Of a stretch of DNA of 64,000 nucleotides, positions 26,229-34,454 are shown piece after piece. Source of the stretch: Achromobacter sp. UMC71. GTDB taxonomy: Bacteria; Pseudomonadota; Gammaproteobacteria; Burkholderiales; Burkholderiaceae_B. The stretch covers positions 1-64,000 of the forward strand of contig NZ_LZZT01000045.1 of assembly GCF_014170305.1 (NCBI RefSeq). Reading direction: 5' to 3'. The stretch's first letter is position 1. Each line of letters begins with the position of its first letter. The notes below the pieces were generated by a model, which worked only from the letters and a program-made list of their open reading frames with translations, was not told where the DNA came from and searched no databases. The translations under genes and the position numbers were made by a program.

Positions 26229-28934
26229 ATGAAGAAAGCCATCGGTAGAGGTGCCCACAGCGTCATGCTCCTGTCTTGCGCGCTAGCGCCTCCCGCCATG
26301 GCGGCCTGCAGCGACCCCACGCCCGCCAGCGGCGTCACCGTGACCTGCTCCGGCGCGGGCATCGCCCCGGTCACGGCGCAGCCCGGCAGCACCGGCGTCA
26401 CCGTCAACATCGACAACACCGCCACCAGCAGCTTCACGCGCGCGGTCAACCCGGTGGGCATCAGCGTCGAGGCCAACAGCACGATCAGCAACAACGGCCA
26501 GCTCGTGCTGACGGGCGGCGGTGGCGGCGCCAGTGCACGTGGCGCGGTGCTGCTGGGCGTCGGCAACGGCAACCAGATCACCAACACCGCTGGCGCCAGC
26601 CTAACCACAACCGGCACGTTCAACGATGGCATGGCGGCCAATGGCAGCGGCAATACGCTGATCAATCACGGCATAATCACCACGGCCGGCCCCTTCGCCT
26701 ATGGCATGTCCGCCGTCTGGATTCAGAGTACGCAGGGGCAGACGAACAACACCATCATCAACACCGGCTCGGTATCGACGTCCGGCAGCAACGCCCGCGC
26801 GGCCTCGATCCTGAGTGGCAACGGCACAATCATCAACAGCGGCACGCTGGCCTCCAGCGGCGGTTCCAGCCAGACCGTCTACCTGCAGGGCAACAACGCC
26901 TTGCTGGTGAACTCGGGCACGATTACCGCCAGCGGCACGAACACCGGCAGATCGCCAGATGCCGTGCTGTCGAACTCGGTAAGCTCCAGCTTCACGGCAA
27001 CCATCGAGAACCGCGCCGGCGGCCGCATCATCAGCCAGAACGGCTCGGGCATCCGCACCCTGAACGGCAACACGACAATCATCAACGCGGGCCTGGTGGA
27101 AAGCGGCGTTGGCACCGCGATCAGCATGGGCAACGGCCACAATACGCTGATCCTGCAGACCGGCTCGGTGATCAACGGCAACGCGGACGGCGGCAACGGC
27201 AACAACACCTTGACGTTCCAAGGCACCGGCACGGCGTCCAATCCTTTCCTGAATTTCGGCACGTTGACCATGCAAGGCTCGCTGTGGAACTGGACCGGCA
27301 GCGGCACGTTCAACCAGGCCTATGTGCAAAGCGGCACGCTGAACGTGGCCAGCGTGCTGAACGCCCCCGTGCAAGTCGACGCGGGCACGACGCTGGGCGG
27401 CTACGGCACAGTCAACGGCGCCGTGACCAACAACGGCACCGTCGCCGCGGCCAACGCCACGCCGTCGCTGGCCGGATCGGGCAACGGCGCCTTCACCATC
27501 AACGGCGCGCTGACCAACGCCGGGCTGGTGCAACTGGGCGGCACGGGCGTGGGCAACCGCCTGAACGTCAACAGCTACACCGGACAGAACGGCGCCATGG
27601 CGCTGAATACCTACCTGGGCGGCGACGGCGCGCCGTCGGACCAATTGGTGATCAACGGCGGCACGGCAACCGGGTCAACCCAGCTGCGCATCACCAACAT
27701 CGGCGGCCCGGGCGCGGAAACGGCATCCAACGGCATCCAGGTGATCCAAGCGGCCAACGGCGCGACCACCTCGCCCGGCGCCTTCATGCTGGCCGGCCCG
27801 GTAAAGGCCGGCGCCTACCAGTATTACCTTTCGCATGGCGGCGTCACGGCAGGCACTGCCGAGAATTGGTATCTGCGCAGCAGCGTGACAGCGGTGGACG
27901 GCGGCATCGACCCGCCCGACCCGGCCATCGGCACACCGCCGTTGCCCGAACCGCCCCCGCCGGGCTCGGACCCGATCGTTCTGTACCGGCCGGAAGTGCC
28001 GGTGTATGCCGCCCTGCCCGGCGTGGCGCGGCAGCTTGGCATCCAGCAGCTGGGCAGCTTTCACGAACGCCAGGGCGCGCAGTCGCAGCTGACCCAGACG
28101 GGCACGCTGCCAGCCGCCTGGGCCCGCGGCTGGGGCGGCCACGACACCCTGACTCAAAGCGGCGATGCCAACCCGCAATTCAAGGGCACGATTTTCGGCA
28201 TGCAGGCCGGGCAGGACATCTACGCCACCGTCAGCGACAGCGGGCACCAGAACCGCTTCGGCCTGTTCGCCGGCTTTGCGCGGGCCACAGGCGACGTCAA
28301 CGGTTTCGCGCTGGGCGTGAACGGCCTGAACGCCGGCCACCTGGCCGTCAATGCCTACAGCCTGGGCGCCTATTGGACCCATATCGGGCCCGGCGGCTGG
28401 TATACCGACGTGGTGCTGATGGGCAGCACGCTCGATGCCAAGCCGCGGTCGCGCGACGGCCTGGGCGATACGACGCACGGGCGCGCCATCACCGGGTCCG
28501 CCGAGGCCGGCTTGCCGATCCCGCTGGGCGGCAACGTCGAACTGGAACCGCAGGCGCAGTTGGTCTGGCAGCGCCTGTCGTTCAACAACCTGGACGACGG
28601 CATCTCGACGGTGGGCTTCAATCGCGGCAACACCTATCTGGCGCGCGCGGGCTTGCGGCTGCTGGGCCGCTTTGAATCATCGGGCGTGAGCTGGCAGCCG
28701 TATGTGCGGCTGAACGTGCTGCGCACCTTCGGCGACAACGACCGCACCACCTTCGGCGGCGACACGGTGCTGGGCGCCACCGTCGGCCAGACGGCGGGCA
28801 AGGTGGACCTGGGCGTGGCCGCGCTGGTCGGCAGGTCGACCAGCCTGTACGCGGCGGCCAGCGGGCTGACCAACCTGGGCGGCGAACGCCAGCGCAGCGT
28901 GTCCGGCAGCGTCGGGGTCAGGTGGGCGTGGTAG
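26229..28934 (+). CDS. Autotransporter with Asn/Gly-rich passenger and beta-barrel
   Basis: This 901-residue type V secreted protein has a signal peptide (about 1-25, ending AMA). The passenger (about 26-580) is made of short Asn/Gly/Thr-rich repeats such as NTGxxxTSG and NSGTxxxSG, expected to form a parallel beta-helix. A Pro-rich linker (PPLPEPPPPGSDP) leads to the C-terminal beta-barrel (about 620-901), which ends in aromatic VRWAW as needed for outer-membrane insertion. No protease or adhesion motif is recognised. AGGA lies eight bases before the ATG. The target is unknown. Confidence 0.9.
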   Translation: MKKAIGRGAHSVMLLSCALAPPAMAACSDPTPASGVTVTCSGAGIAPVTAQPGSTGVTVNIDNTATSSFTRAVNPVGISVEANSTISNNGQLVLTGGGGGASARGAVLLGVGNGNQITNTAGASLTTTGTFNDGMAANGSGNTLINHGIITTAGPFAYGMSAVWIQSTQGQTNNTIINTGSVSTSGSNARAASILSGNGTIINSGTLASSGGSSQTVYLQGNNALLVNSGTITASGTNTGRSPDAVLSNSVSSSFTATIENRAGGRIISQNGSGIRTLNGNTTIINAGLVESGVGTAISMGNGHNTLILQTGSVINGNADGGNGNNTLTFQGTGTASNPFLNFGTLTMQGSLWNWTGSGTFNQAYVQSGTLNVASVLNAPVQVDAGTTLGGYGTVNGAVTNNGTVAAANATPSLAGSGNGAFTINGALTNAGLVQLGGTGVGNRLNVNSYTGQNGAMALNTYLGGDGAPSDQLVINGGTATGSTQLRITNIGGPGAETASNGIQVIQAANGATTSPGAFMLAGPVKAGAYQYYLSHGGVTAGTAENWYLRSSVTAVDGGIDPPDPAIGTPPLPEPPPPGSDPIVLYRPEVPVYAALPGVARQLGIQQLGSFHERQGAQSQLTQTGTLPAAWARGWGGHDTLTQSGDANPQFKGTIFGMQAGQDIYATVSDSGHQNRFGLFAGFARATGDVNGFALGVNGLNAGHLAVNAYSLGAYWTHIGPGGWYTDVVLMGSTLDAKPRSRDGLGDTTHGRAITGSAEAGLPIPLGGNVELEPQAQLVWQRLSFNNLDDGISTVGFNRGNTYLARAGLRLLGRFESSGVSWQPYVRLNVLRTFGDNDRTTFGGDTVLGATVGQTAGKVDLGVAALVGRSTSLYAAASGLTNLGGERQRSVSGSVGVRWAW

Positions 28935-28976
28935 CGGCGCGTTCGGCGCCGGACGGGGCGGGCATGGAAATCCTAC

Positions 28977-29939
28977 TCACTGATAGCGTTCGCGGTAGCC
29001 CACGGGCGACATGCCGCAGTACTTGTTGAAGATGTCGCGAAACGCCTTGGTGTCGTTGTAGCCGACTTCGTACATGACTTCGGCCACGCTCTTGCGCGAG
29101 CTTTCCAGGCGCTTCTTGGCGGCCTCGACGCGCACGCGCTGCACGTATTCAACGATGCTGTTGCCGGTGGCCTGGCGAAAGCGCCGTTCCAGCGTGCGGC
29201 GGCCCATGGCGTGGCGGTCAGCCAGGTCTTCGACGGTGATCTTTTCGGTATAGCGGGTTTCGATTTCGTCCTGTACCGCGCGCACCACCTGGTCGGCATG
29301 CGACTTGTGCCCCATGAACACCGAGAACGGCAGCTGGCTCTGGCGGCTCCAGTCGAGCTGGAAGTACTTGGCGCACCAGATGGCGGTGTCGCGGTCGGTG
29401 TATTTTTCGATCAGGTGCAGCACCAGGTGCGCGGCCGAGAACGCGCCGCCGCTGGTGTAGATGCCGTTGTCGGACATGACCACACGATCGCTGGTCCATT
29501 CGACGGATGGGAACAGGCTGGCGTACAGGTTGCGCGCCACCCAATGGACCACCGCCTGCTGGCCGTCCAGCAGCCCGCCCGCGGCCAGCAGCGCCGCCCC
29601 CATGCACAGGCTGGCGACCTCGCCGCCGTTGCGGTAGTGGCGCGCCAGCCAGTCGATCAGTTCGCGATTGGACAGCACCACGTCGGACACCGCGCCCAGC
29701 AGCGGCGGCGCGATGCAGATGTCGATGCCCTGCGCCTCATCCAGCACCAGGTCGGCCTGCACCGTGATGCGGCCATCATCCAGGCTGACCTGGCGCGTGG
29801 CGGCCAGGGTGCGTACAGAAAAGCGCGGTTCGCGCCCGTGCGCCACCAGGAATTCGTTGGCCACCAGAAAGCCGTGCCGGGCCGTTTCCAGCGAGGCGAT
29901 ATTGGTGCCGGCAGGCAGCAAAAAGGCGATGTTTTTCAT
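28977..29939 (-). CDS. GlxA-family transcriptional regulator
   Basis: This 320-residue regulator combines an N-terminal DJ-1/PfpI-like domain (about 1-190, with EVASLCMGAALLAAGGLLDG around the nucleophile elbow) and a C-terminal AraC-type double helix-turn-helix (about 220-320, ending VGYNDTKAFRDIFNKYCGMSPVGYRERY). GlxA regulators often control amine or quaternary-ammonium catabolism genes. It is divergent from the DUF1428 gene, which it may control. The ATG at 29939 is preferred over one four codons upstream. Confidence 0.9.
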   Translation of the reverse strand: MKNIAFLLPAGTNIASLETARHGFLVANEFLVAHGREPRFSVRTLAATRQVSLDDGRITVQADLVLDEAQGIDICIAPPLLGAVSDVVLSNRELIDWLARHYRNGGEVASLCMGAALLAAGGLLDGQQAVVHWVARNLYASLFPSVEWTSDRVVMSDNGIYTSGGAFSAAHLVLHLIEKYTDRDTAIWCAKYFQLDWSRQSQLPFSVFMGHKSHADQVVRAVQDEIETRYTEKITVEDLADRHAMGRRTLERRFRQATGNSIVEYVQRVRVEAAKKRLESSRKSVAEVMYEVGYNDTKAFRDIFNKYCGMSPVGYRERYQ

Positions 29940-30122
29940 GCCGCCAAGCATACGCCTGCCGCTTGTCGCAATCCACCCTGAAGATGTCGCAATCGCCTAT
30001 CTGAAAGCCGCCCGTATCCCGATACAGTGACACCTGTCGATGACGATATCGGCGGCGGTGGCCGCAGTGACCAGCGGGCTTGCGGCAAGCGCATAAAACA
30101 ACACGAAGCGAAGGAGCATCTG

Positions 30123-30491
30123 ATGGAACAGTACATAGACGGTTACCTGTTGAGCGTGCCCAAGGCCAACATCGAGGCGTACCGGAAACTGGCCGAAACG
30201 GCCGGCTCGATCTGGCTGGAATACGGCGCGCTGGAGTTCCGCGAATGCGTGGCCGACGACATCGACGGCGAAGGCTTCGGCTCGTTCACGGCCGCCGCCG
30301 GCGCCCGCGAAGGCGAAACCGTGGTGTTCTCATGGATCGCGTTCGCCAGCAAGGCCGACCGCGACCGCATCAACGCCAAGGTCATGGCCGACCCGCGCCT
30401 GACGGAGATGTCCTGCGAGGGCGTGTTCGATTTCAAGCGCATGTGCTGGGGCGGTTTTGCCACCCTGGTGGGCAAGACGGCCAAGAAATAA
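30123..30491 (+). CDS. DUF1428 family protein (YbaA-like)
   Basis: This 122-residue protein begins YIDGYLLSVP (residues 4-13) and contains DPRLTEMSCEGVFDFKRMCWGGF, matching DUF1428/YbaA, a small ferredoxin-fold family of unknown role. A strong GAAGGAG site precedes the ATG. It is followed by a VOC-family gene in the same direction and is divergent from the GlxA-type regulator. Confidence 0.9.
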   Translation: MEQYIDGYLLSVPKANIEAYRKLAETAGSIWLEYGALEFRECVADDIDGEGFGSFTAAAGAREGETVVFSWIAFASKADRDRINAKVMADPRLTEMSCEGVFDFKRMCWGGFATLVGKTAKK

Positions 30492-30500
30492 AAAAATTCC

Positions 30501-30530
30501 GGGCGGCCTGTCGATTCCGGCGCCGCCCGT
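30501..30530. terminator. Inverted repeat with A/T run between DUF1428 and VOC genes
   Basis: CGGGCGGC (30501-30508) and GCCGCCCG (30523-30530) form an eight-base stem with a 14-base loop. A run of seven A precedes it, so on the minus strand it reads hairpin then T run. It could act as a terminator in that direction or as an intercistronic hairpin. Confidence 0.4.
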
Positions 30531-30626
30531 TCGTCGTAGGACAAGGACAGGCCGATCCGCGCAAGCGGGGCCGGACCTGTCCCCAGGATTTCAATCGAAG
30601 CGCTTTCCCACTTTCGGAGACACACC

Positions 30627-31130
30627 ATGGCAACCCCCGCTAGCAAGGCGATTCCCGACGGCATGCACACGCTGACCGCGCACATCATCTGTGAAGGCGC
30701 GTCGGACGCGATCGCGTTCTACAAGAAGGCGTTCAATGCCCAGGAGCTGACGCGCCTGCCCGGCCCCGACGGCAAAGTGATGCACGCGGCCATCCGCATC
30801 GGCGATTCGGTGATGATGCTGATGGACGATTTCCCTCAATGGGGCAGCCTGGGCCCGAAGGCGCTCAAGGGCACGCCCATCACGCTGCACCTGTATGTGC
30901 AGGACGTGGACGCCGCCCTCAAGCAGGCGGTGGCGGCCGGCGCCCAGCTGACCATGCCGGCGGCGGACATGTTCTGGGGCGACCGCTACGGCCAGGTGGT
31001 GGATCCATTCGGCCATCGCTGGTCCATCGCGACCCACAAGGAAGACCTGACGCCCGAGGAAATCCAGCGGAACATGGCCAAAATGGGCGACATGAGCGGC
31101 TGCGGCGATCAGGCGCAGAAGCAAGGCTGA
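30627..31130 (+). CDS. VOC superfamily (PhnB-like) protein
   Basis: This 167-residue protein belongs to the vicinal oxygen chelate/glyoxalase superfamily, PhnB-like branch: ICEGASDAIAFYKKAF near the start, HLYVQDVDAAL in the middle and FWGDRYGQVVDPFGHRWSIATH near the end. Members bind metals and catalyse isomerisations, dioxygenation or resistance reactions; the PhnB branch has few characterised reactions. GGAG precedes the ATG. It converges with the DUF1993 gene. Confidence 0.9.
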   Translation: MATPASKAIPDGMHTLTAHIICEGASDAIAFYKKAFNAQELTRLPGPDGKVMHAAIRIGDSVMMLMDDFPQWGSLGPKALKGTPITLHLYVQDVDAALKQAVAAGAQLTMPAADMFWGDRYGQVVDPFGHRWSIATHKEDLTPEEIQRNMAKMGDMSGCGDQAQKQG

Positions 31131-31149
31131 TCCGGCGGGAAGCGCAGCC

Positions 31150-31185
31150 CCGCGAATCGGCTGGAGAACACCGGCCGGTTCGCGG
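31150..31185. terminator. Bidirectional hairpin between convergent genes
   Basis: A 15-bp stem (31150-31164 with 31171-31185), including two G-U pairs and a six-base AGAACA loop, lies between the convergent VOC and DUF1993 genes. Its position and strength suit transcription termination for both, although no long T run follows. Confidence 0.5.
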
Positions 31186-31207
31186 CACCGCGCTTTCGAG
31201 CCGTTAA

Positions 31208-31720
31208 TCAGGCCGGGTACGGCCCCAGGAAATCCATCTTGCCGATCGGCACGCCGGCGTGGCGCAGGATGCCGTAGGCGGTGGTGACGTGAAAGTAGAA
31301 GTTCGGCAGCGCGAAGGTCAGCAGGTAGGCGTCGCCCTGGAATTCGGGCTTGAACTCGCCAAAGCTGAGCGTGACCTTGCGGGTGCCGGCGTCGTCCAGC
31401 TTGTCGGCGGACACCGATTGCAGATAGGCAATGGTGTCGGCGATGCGCCTTTGCAGTTGCTCGAAGGTGGCTTCCTCGTCGGGGAATTTGGGCGATTCGA
31501 CTTGCGACAGGCGCTGCACGGCGAACTTGGACGCATCGCTGGCGCGCTGCACCTGGCCCGACAGCGGGTACATGTCGGGCGCCAGGCGGGCGTTGATGAG
31601 CTCGGCCGGATCGATGCCAGCGGCGGCCGCGTGGGCGGCGCCCTTTTCCAGCAGCGACGCCAGCACGGTCAGGCCGCGAATGAACAGAGGCACGGAGGCC
31701 TGGTACATGGACAGGGACAT
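31208..31720 (-). CDS. DUF1993 family protein
   Basis: This 170-residue protein matches DUF1993, a DinB-like four-helix family: MYQASVPLFIRGLTVLASLLEKG at the start, and FALPNFYFHVTTAYGILRHAGVPIGKMDFLG at the C-terminus with conserved His residues that might bind a metal. No activity is assigned to the family. A GGAAA-type site precedes the ATG at 31720. Confidence 0.88.
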   Translation of the reverse strand: MSLSMYQASVPLFIRGLTVLASLLEKGAAHAAAAGIDPAELINARLAPDMYPLSGQVQRASDASKFAVQRLSQVESPKFPDEEATFEQLQRRIADTIAYLQSVSADKLDDAGTRKVTLSFGEFKPEFQGDAYLLTFALPNFYFHVTTAYGILRHAGVPIGKMDFLGPYPA

Positions 31721-31976
31721 GATGTTTTTTTCCGTAGAACTTGCCAGGCCAGGACCCGAAGCGGCCCCGGATTTCCAGGCGTGCGGCGATGTTAGCGCCG
31801 GGCGCCGTCAAACGGCGGCGGTGGCCGCGACAACTCCATCCTCGATTCCGGAACAATCACGCCGTCAACGATAGCGCCGTTCCGGCCGGCACGCGACCAC
31901 GGCGTCGCGGTGCAGCGCAGCAGCGGCTACGGCGCAGCAGCGTATGCAGGGCGTCAGCGGCTACAGCGGGCAACCG

Positions 31977-33056
31977 CTACGGCGCGGCGGCCACGCGGCG
32001 TTGCCCCTGGAAGAAACGCCAGATCAGCGCCGAGGCGTCCGGCCCGCTGCGGGCGTGGTAGCGCACCGAGGCGTCGCCGCCGCTCCAGGCGTGCTCGACC
32101 CGGGTGATCTCGCACAGCCGCAGCACCGTCTTGCGGCCGCGCAGCAGGTCGACGCGGCGATAAGCCTTCTCGGTGCCCAGGCCCAGCACGCGCTCGACCG
32201 GCAGGTCTTGCGCGCCCAGGCCATTGAGCGCGCGGAACTGCTCGAACAATTGCTTGGCGTTGCGCGGCGCCACGGCCGGGTCCATCTGCCCCTGCAGGAT
32301 CATGGCGGGCATGCCCAGTTGAAAGACGGCGGGATCGGCCACGCTTTGCACCAGCGGCAAGAGCGGCTTGACCGATCCGCGCCGCATCGTGGCGAGGCCA
32401 GCCGCGGCGGTGTGCGCATCGCCCACCACCGGCCCCGAGTGCATGGCCAGCGCGGCGATCAGGGCGGGATGGCGCAACGCCACCAGCGCCGCCATGCAGG
32501 CGCCCGCCGACAGGCCGGCGATATAGACGCGTTCGGCGTCAAGCCCGTGGCGCGTCACTTCGGATTGGATCAAGGCCGCGATCAGGTCGGCGTCGGCCCC
32601 GCCGTGCTCGGCGTCGGGCTGGAACCAGCGCCAGCAGCGCTGCACCTGGCGGGTCATGGATTGCTGCGGATACAGCACCATGAAACCGCCGGCGTCGGCC
32701 CATTGGTTCATGCGCGACCCCTGCGCGAACCCCAGCGCGGTCTGGCGGCATCCGTGCAGCATCACCACCAAGGGCATGCTCTGGCGCGGCGCGCCGGGCG
32801 GGGTATAGCGGGCAAAGGTCAGGCGCCGGCCGCGCGCATCGGAAAATTGCCGTGAGGCCTCCCAGCGGCCGGAGCCCAGGCTGGACGCGGCGGTGGCCGC
32901 GGTCTTGGCCGCCTGCCGCGCGGCGGCGGCCTGGCGCGCGGACGCGGTGCGCTTGCGGGCCGCCTTGGGCGCAGCCATGCGCAACGCCGCGCGCTGGAGT
33001 TTGCTGATTTTTTTTGCAGCGTTGAAAAACAAGCGGGTGAAACTGCGCGGCATCAT
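31977..33056 (-). CDS. PHB-depolymerase-family (LpqC-like) esterase
   Basis: This 359-residue alpha/beta hydrolase resembles polyhydroxybutyrate-depolymerase-family esterases. The oxyanion motif is VVMLHGCRQ (97-105) and the nucleophile is S183 in GLSAGACMA; the C-terminal HAWSGG supplies the likely catalytic His. The N-terminal 60 residues are a basic Ala/Arg-rich segment with no clear signal peptide. The substrate is uncertain: extracellular polyesters, feruloyl esters or small acyl esters are all possible. The 256-base gap 31721-31976 is described under findings. Confidence 0.87.
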   Translation of the reverse strand: MMPRSFTRLFFNAAKKISKLQRAALRMAAPKAARKRTASARQAAAARQAAKTAATAASSLGSGRWEASRQFSDARGRRLTFARYTPPGAPRQSMPLVVMLHGCRQTALGFAQGSRMNQWADAGGFMVLYPQQSMTRQVQRCWRWFQPDAEHGGADADLIAALIQSEVTRHGLDAERVYIAGLSAGACMAALVALRHPALIAALAMHSGPVVGDAHTAAAGLATMRRGSVKPLLPLVQSVADPAVFQLGMPAMILQGQMDPAVAPRNAKQLFEQFRALNGLGAQDLPVERVLGLGTEKAYRRVDLLRGRKTVLRLCEITRVEHAWSGGDASVRYHARSGPDASALIWRFFQGQRRVAAAP

Positions 33057-33285
33057 CAGGGCCTAATGCTCGCCGGGGGGCTGCCACGAGTGCGCTTCGC
33101 GCCTTGATAGGCGCTCATTTGGGTGTCCATGCGGGGCTCCTTTTAACGCTGGCAGGCCCTAGCCTCGGCCAGTAAACCTCTTTGAACTCCACGACGACGT
33201 TTGAAAACCACCTGGCCGCACCCTGCGGCCCGCCGACTGCCGCATCCGCCGGAAGCGGACGCCATTGCACTGGAACCCGCCCGGG

Positions 33286-33468
33286 TCAGAACCGGCCGGA
33301 TTGGATCGCAGCGCTGCTGGTCAAGAGGTCCAGACAGGACACCAGCGCCACCACGATGGTAATGATCGAAAGCACTTTGACGACTTTGTTGGTATCGGGT
33401 CGGGTCAACGTCGCGGTCATGCGAGTGACGATGTAAGCCCCAACCATCAGGCCAATTGCCGGAATCAT
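33286..33468 (-). CDS. Small 60-residue membrane protein
   Basis: This short gene encodes two hydrophobic helices (about residues 1-16 and 30-50) around a charged loop (TRPDTNKVVK). The ATG at 33468 has a strong GGGGAGG ribosome-binding site seven bases upstream, supporting expression. I recognise no family. It is divergent from the trhA-type gene, and the 281 bases between them carry FNR-like and inverted-repeat sites. A longer frame from 33687 would run through this promoter region and is rejected. Confidence 0.65.
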   Translation of the reverse strand: MIPAIGLMVGAYIVTRMTATLTRPDTNKVVKVLSIITIVVALVSCLDLLTSSAAIQSGRF

Positions 33469-33636
33469 AAGTGCCTCCCCTTCAAGAGTGTGTGCGGGTA
33501 CGCCGGATGCGATGCCCGTCGTTGACGCAAAGAAGTCGCCCAGGCGCCGCCTCTGTGGGCAGATGAATGAGCGTGTGAAATGTATCACACAGTAACTTAA
33601 CCTCGCAGCATTTTGAACGGCCGCGCAGCCGGGGAT

Positions 33637-33650
33637 TTGCACCAGATCAA
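33637..33650. promoter_or_regulatory. Weak FNR/ANR-like site
   Basis: TTGCACCAGATCAA has an exact ATCAA half-site and a TTGCA half-site departing from TTGAT in two bases, with the usual four-base spacing. It lies between the divergent 60-residue protein gene (start 33468) and the trhA-type gene (start 33750). The match is imperfect, so confidence is low. Confidence 0.3.
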
Positions 33651-33708
33651 GGCCCTCTACCCCGTGGACCGGCGCCGCTTGAGGCAAAGGCCGAAAACGC
33701 CTATGGTA

Positions 33709-33723
33709 GAAACCCTAGGTTTC
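33709..33723. promoter_or_regulatory. Inverted repeat GAAACC-CTA-GGTTTC
   Basis: A perfect six-base inverted repeat with a three-base spacer lies 26 bases before the trhA-type start codon. It could be an operator or a leader hairpin. No matching copy was noticed elsewhere in the window. Confidence 0.4.
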
Positions 33724-33749
33724 ACTCTCGGTATCTGCCTCAGCAAACC

Positions 33750-34394
33750 ATGTTCCCAAACGACCGCCGCCAGACCCTGGGCGAAGAAATCGCCAATACC
33801 ATCAGCCACGGCCTGGGCGCGGCTGGCGCGCTGGCCGCCGCCCCCATCCTGATCGTCGCGGCCGTGCGCCAGGGCGATGCCGCCTTCATCGCCGGCGCGG
33901 CGGTGTTCGCCGCCACCATGTGCCTGCTGTATCTGGCGTCCACCATCTACCACGCACTGCCCGACAACCGGGCCAAGCGCCTGTTCAACGTGCTGGACCA
34001 TTCCGCCATCTACCTGCTGATCGCCGGCACCTACACGCCGTTCGCGCTGGGCGCCCTGCGCGGGCCCTGGGGCTGGACACTGTTCGGGCTGGTCTGGGCC
34101 ATGGCGCTGCTGGGCGTGGGCCTGAAGGCCAGCAAGAAGCTGAACCGCCCGGCCATTTCCACCGGGCTGTACCTCGCCATGGGCTGGCTGGTCATCATCG
34201 CCGTCAAGCCGCTGCTCGAACGGGTGCCCACGGGCGGCCTGTGGTGGCTGGTGGCGGGCGGGCTGGCCTATACGGGCGGCGTGGTGTTCTTCGTGTTCGA
34301 CAACCGCTGGCGCTACAGCCACTTCATCTGGCATCTGTTCGTGCTGGCGGGCACGGTGTGCCATTTCTTCGCGGTGCTGTGGTACGCGGCATAA
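33750..34394 (+). CDS. trhA: TrhA/YqfA (hemolysin III family) membrane protein
   Basis: This 214-residue seven-helix membrane protein belongs to the hemolysin III/PAQR-like family. It has EEIANTISHGLGAAGA near the N-terminus, STIYHALP with conserved Ser/His, DHSAIYLLIAGTYTPF, and the C-terminal SHFIWHLFVLAGTVCHFFAV containing the metal-binding His pair. Bacterial members are linked to membrane energetics and lipid homeostasis rather than to true haemolysis. A strong terminator follows. Confidence 0.9.
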   Translation: MFPNDRRQTLGEEIANTISHGLGAAGALAAAPILIVAAVRQGDAAFIAGAAVFAATMCLLYLASTIYHALPDNRAKRLFNVLDHSAIYLLIAGTYTPFALGALRGPWGWTLFGLVWAMALLGVGLKASKKLNRPAISTGLYLAMGWLVIIAVKPLLERVPTGGLWWLVAGGLAYTGGVVFFVFDNRWRYSHFIWHLFVLAGTVCHFFAVLWYAA

Positions 34395-34417
34395 CGGCCA
34401 CGACGGACCGCTCCACG

Positions 34418-34444
34418 AAAAAGCACCCCGCCGGGTGCTTTTTT
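34418..34444. terminator. Bidirectional rho-independent terminator
   Basis: AAAAAGCACCC, a CGCC loop and GGGTGCTTTTTT form a classic hairpin flanked by A and T runs. It separates the plus-strand trhA-type gene from the minus-strand monooxygenase gene and can serve both. Confidence 0.88.
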
Positions 34445-34454
34445 GCGTCCGCCG

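Noticed and set aside
26229-28100. DNA repeats in the autotransporter as a CRISPR or tandem array
   Set aside because: The repetition is irregular at DNA level and reflects short Asn/Gly protein repeats; there are no uniform spacers or direct repeats.
26276-28675. Long alternate frame within the autotransporter gene
   Set aside because: It is Arg/Gln/His-rich with no signal peptide or motif; it arises from the repetitive AAC/GGC codons of the real gene.
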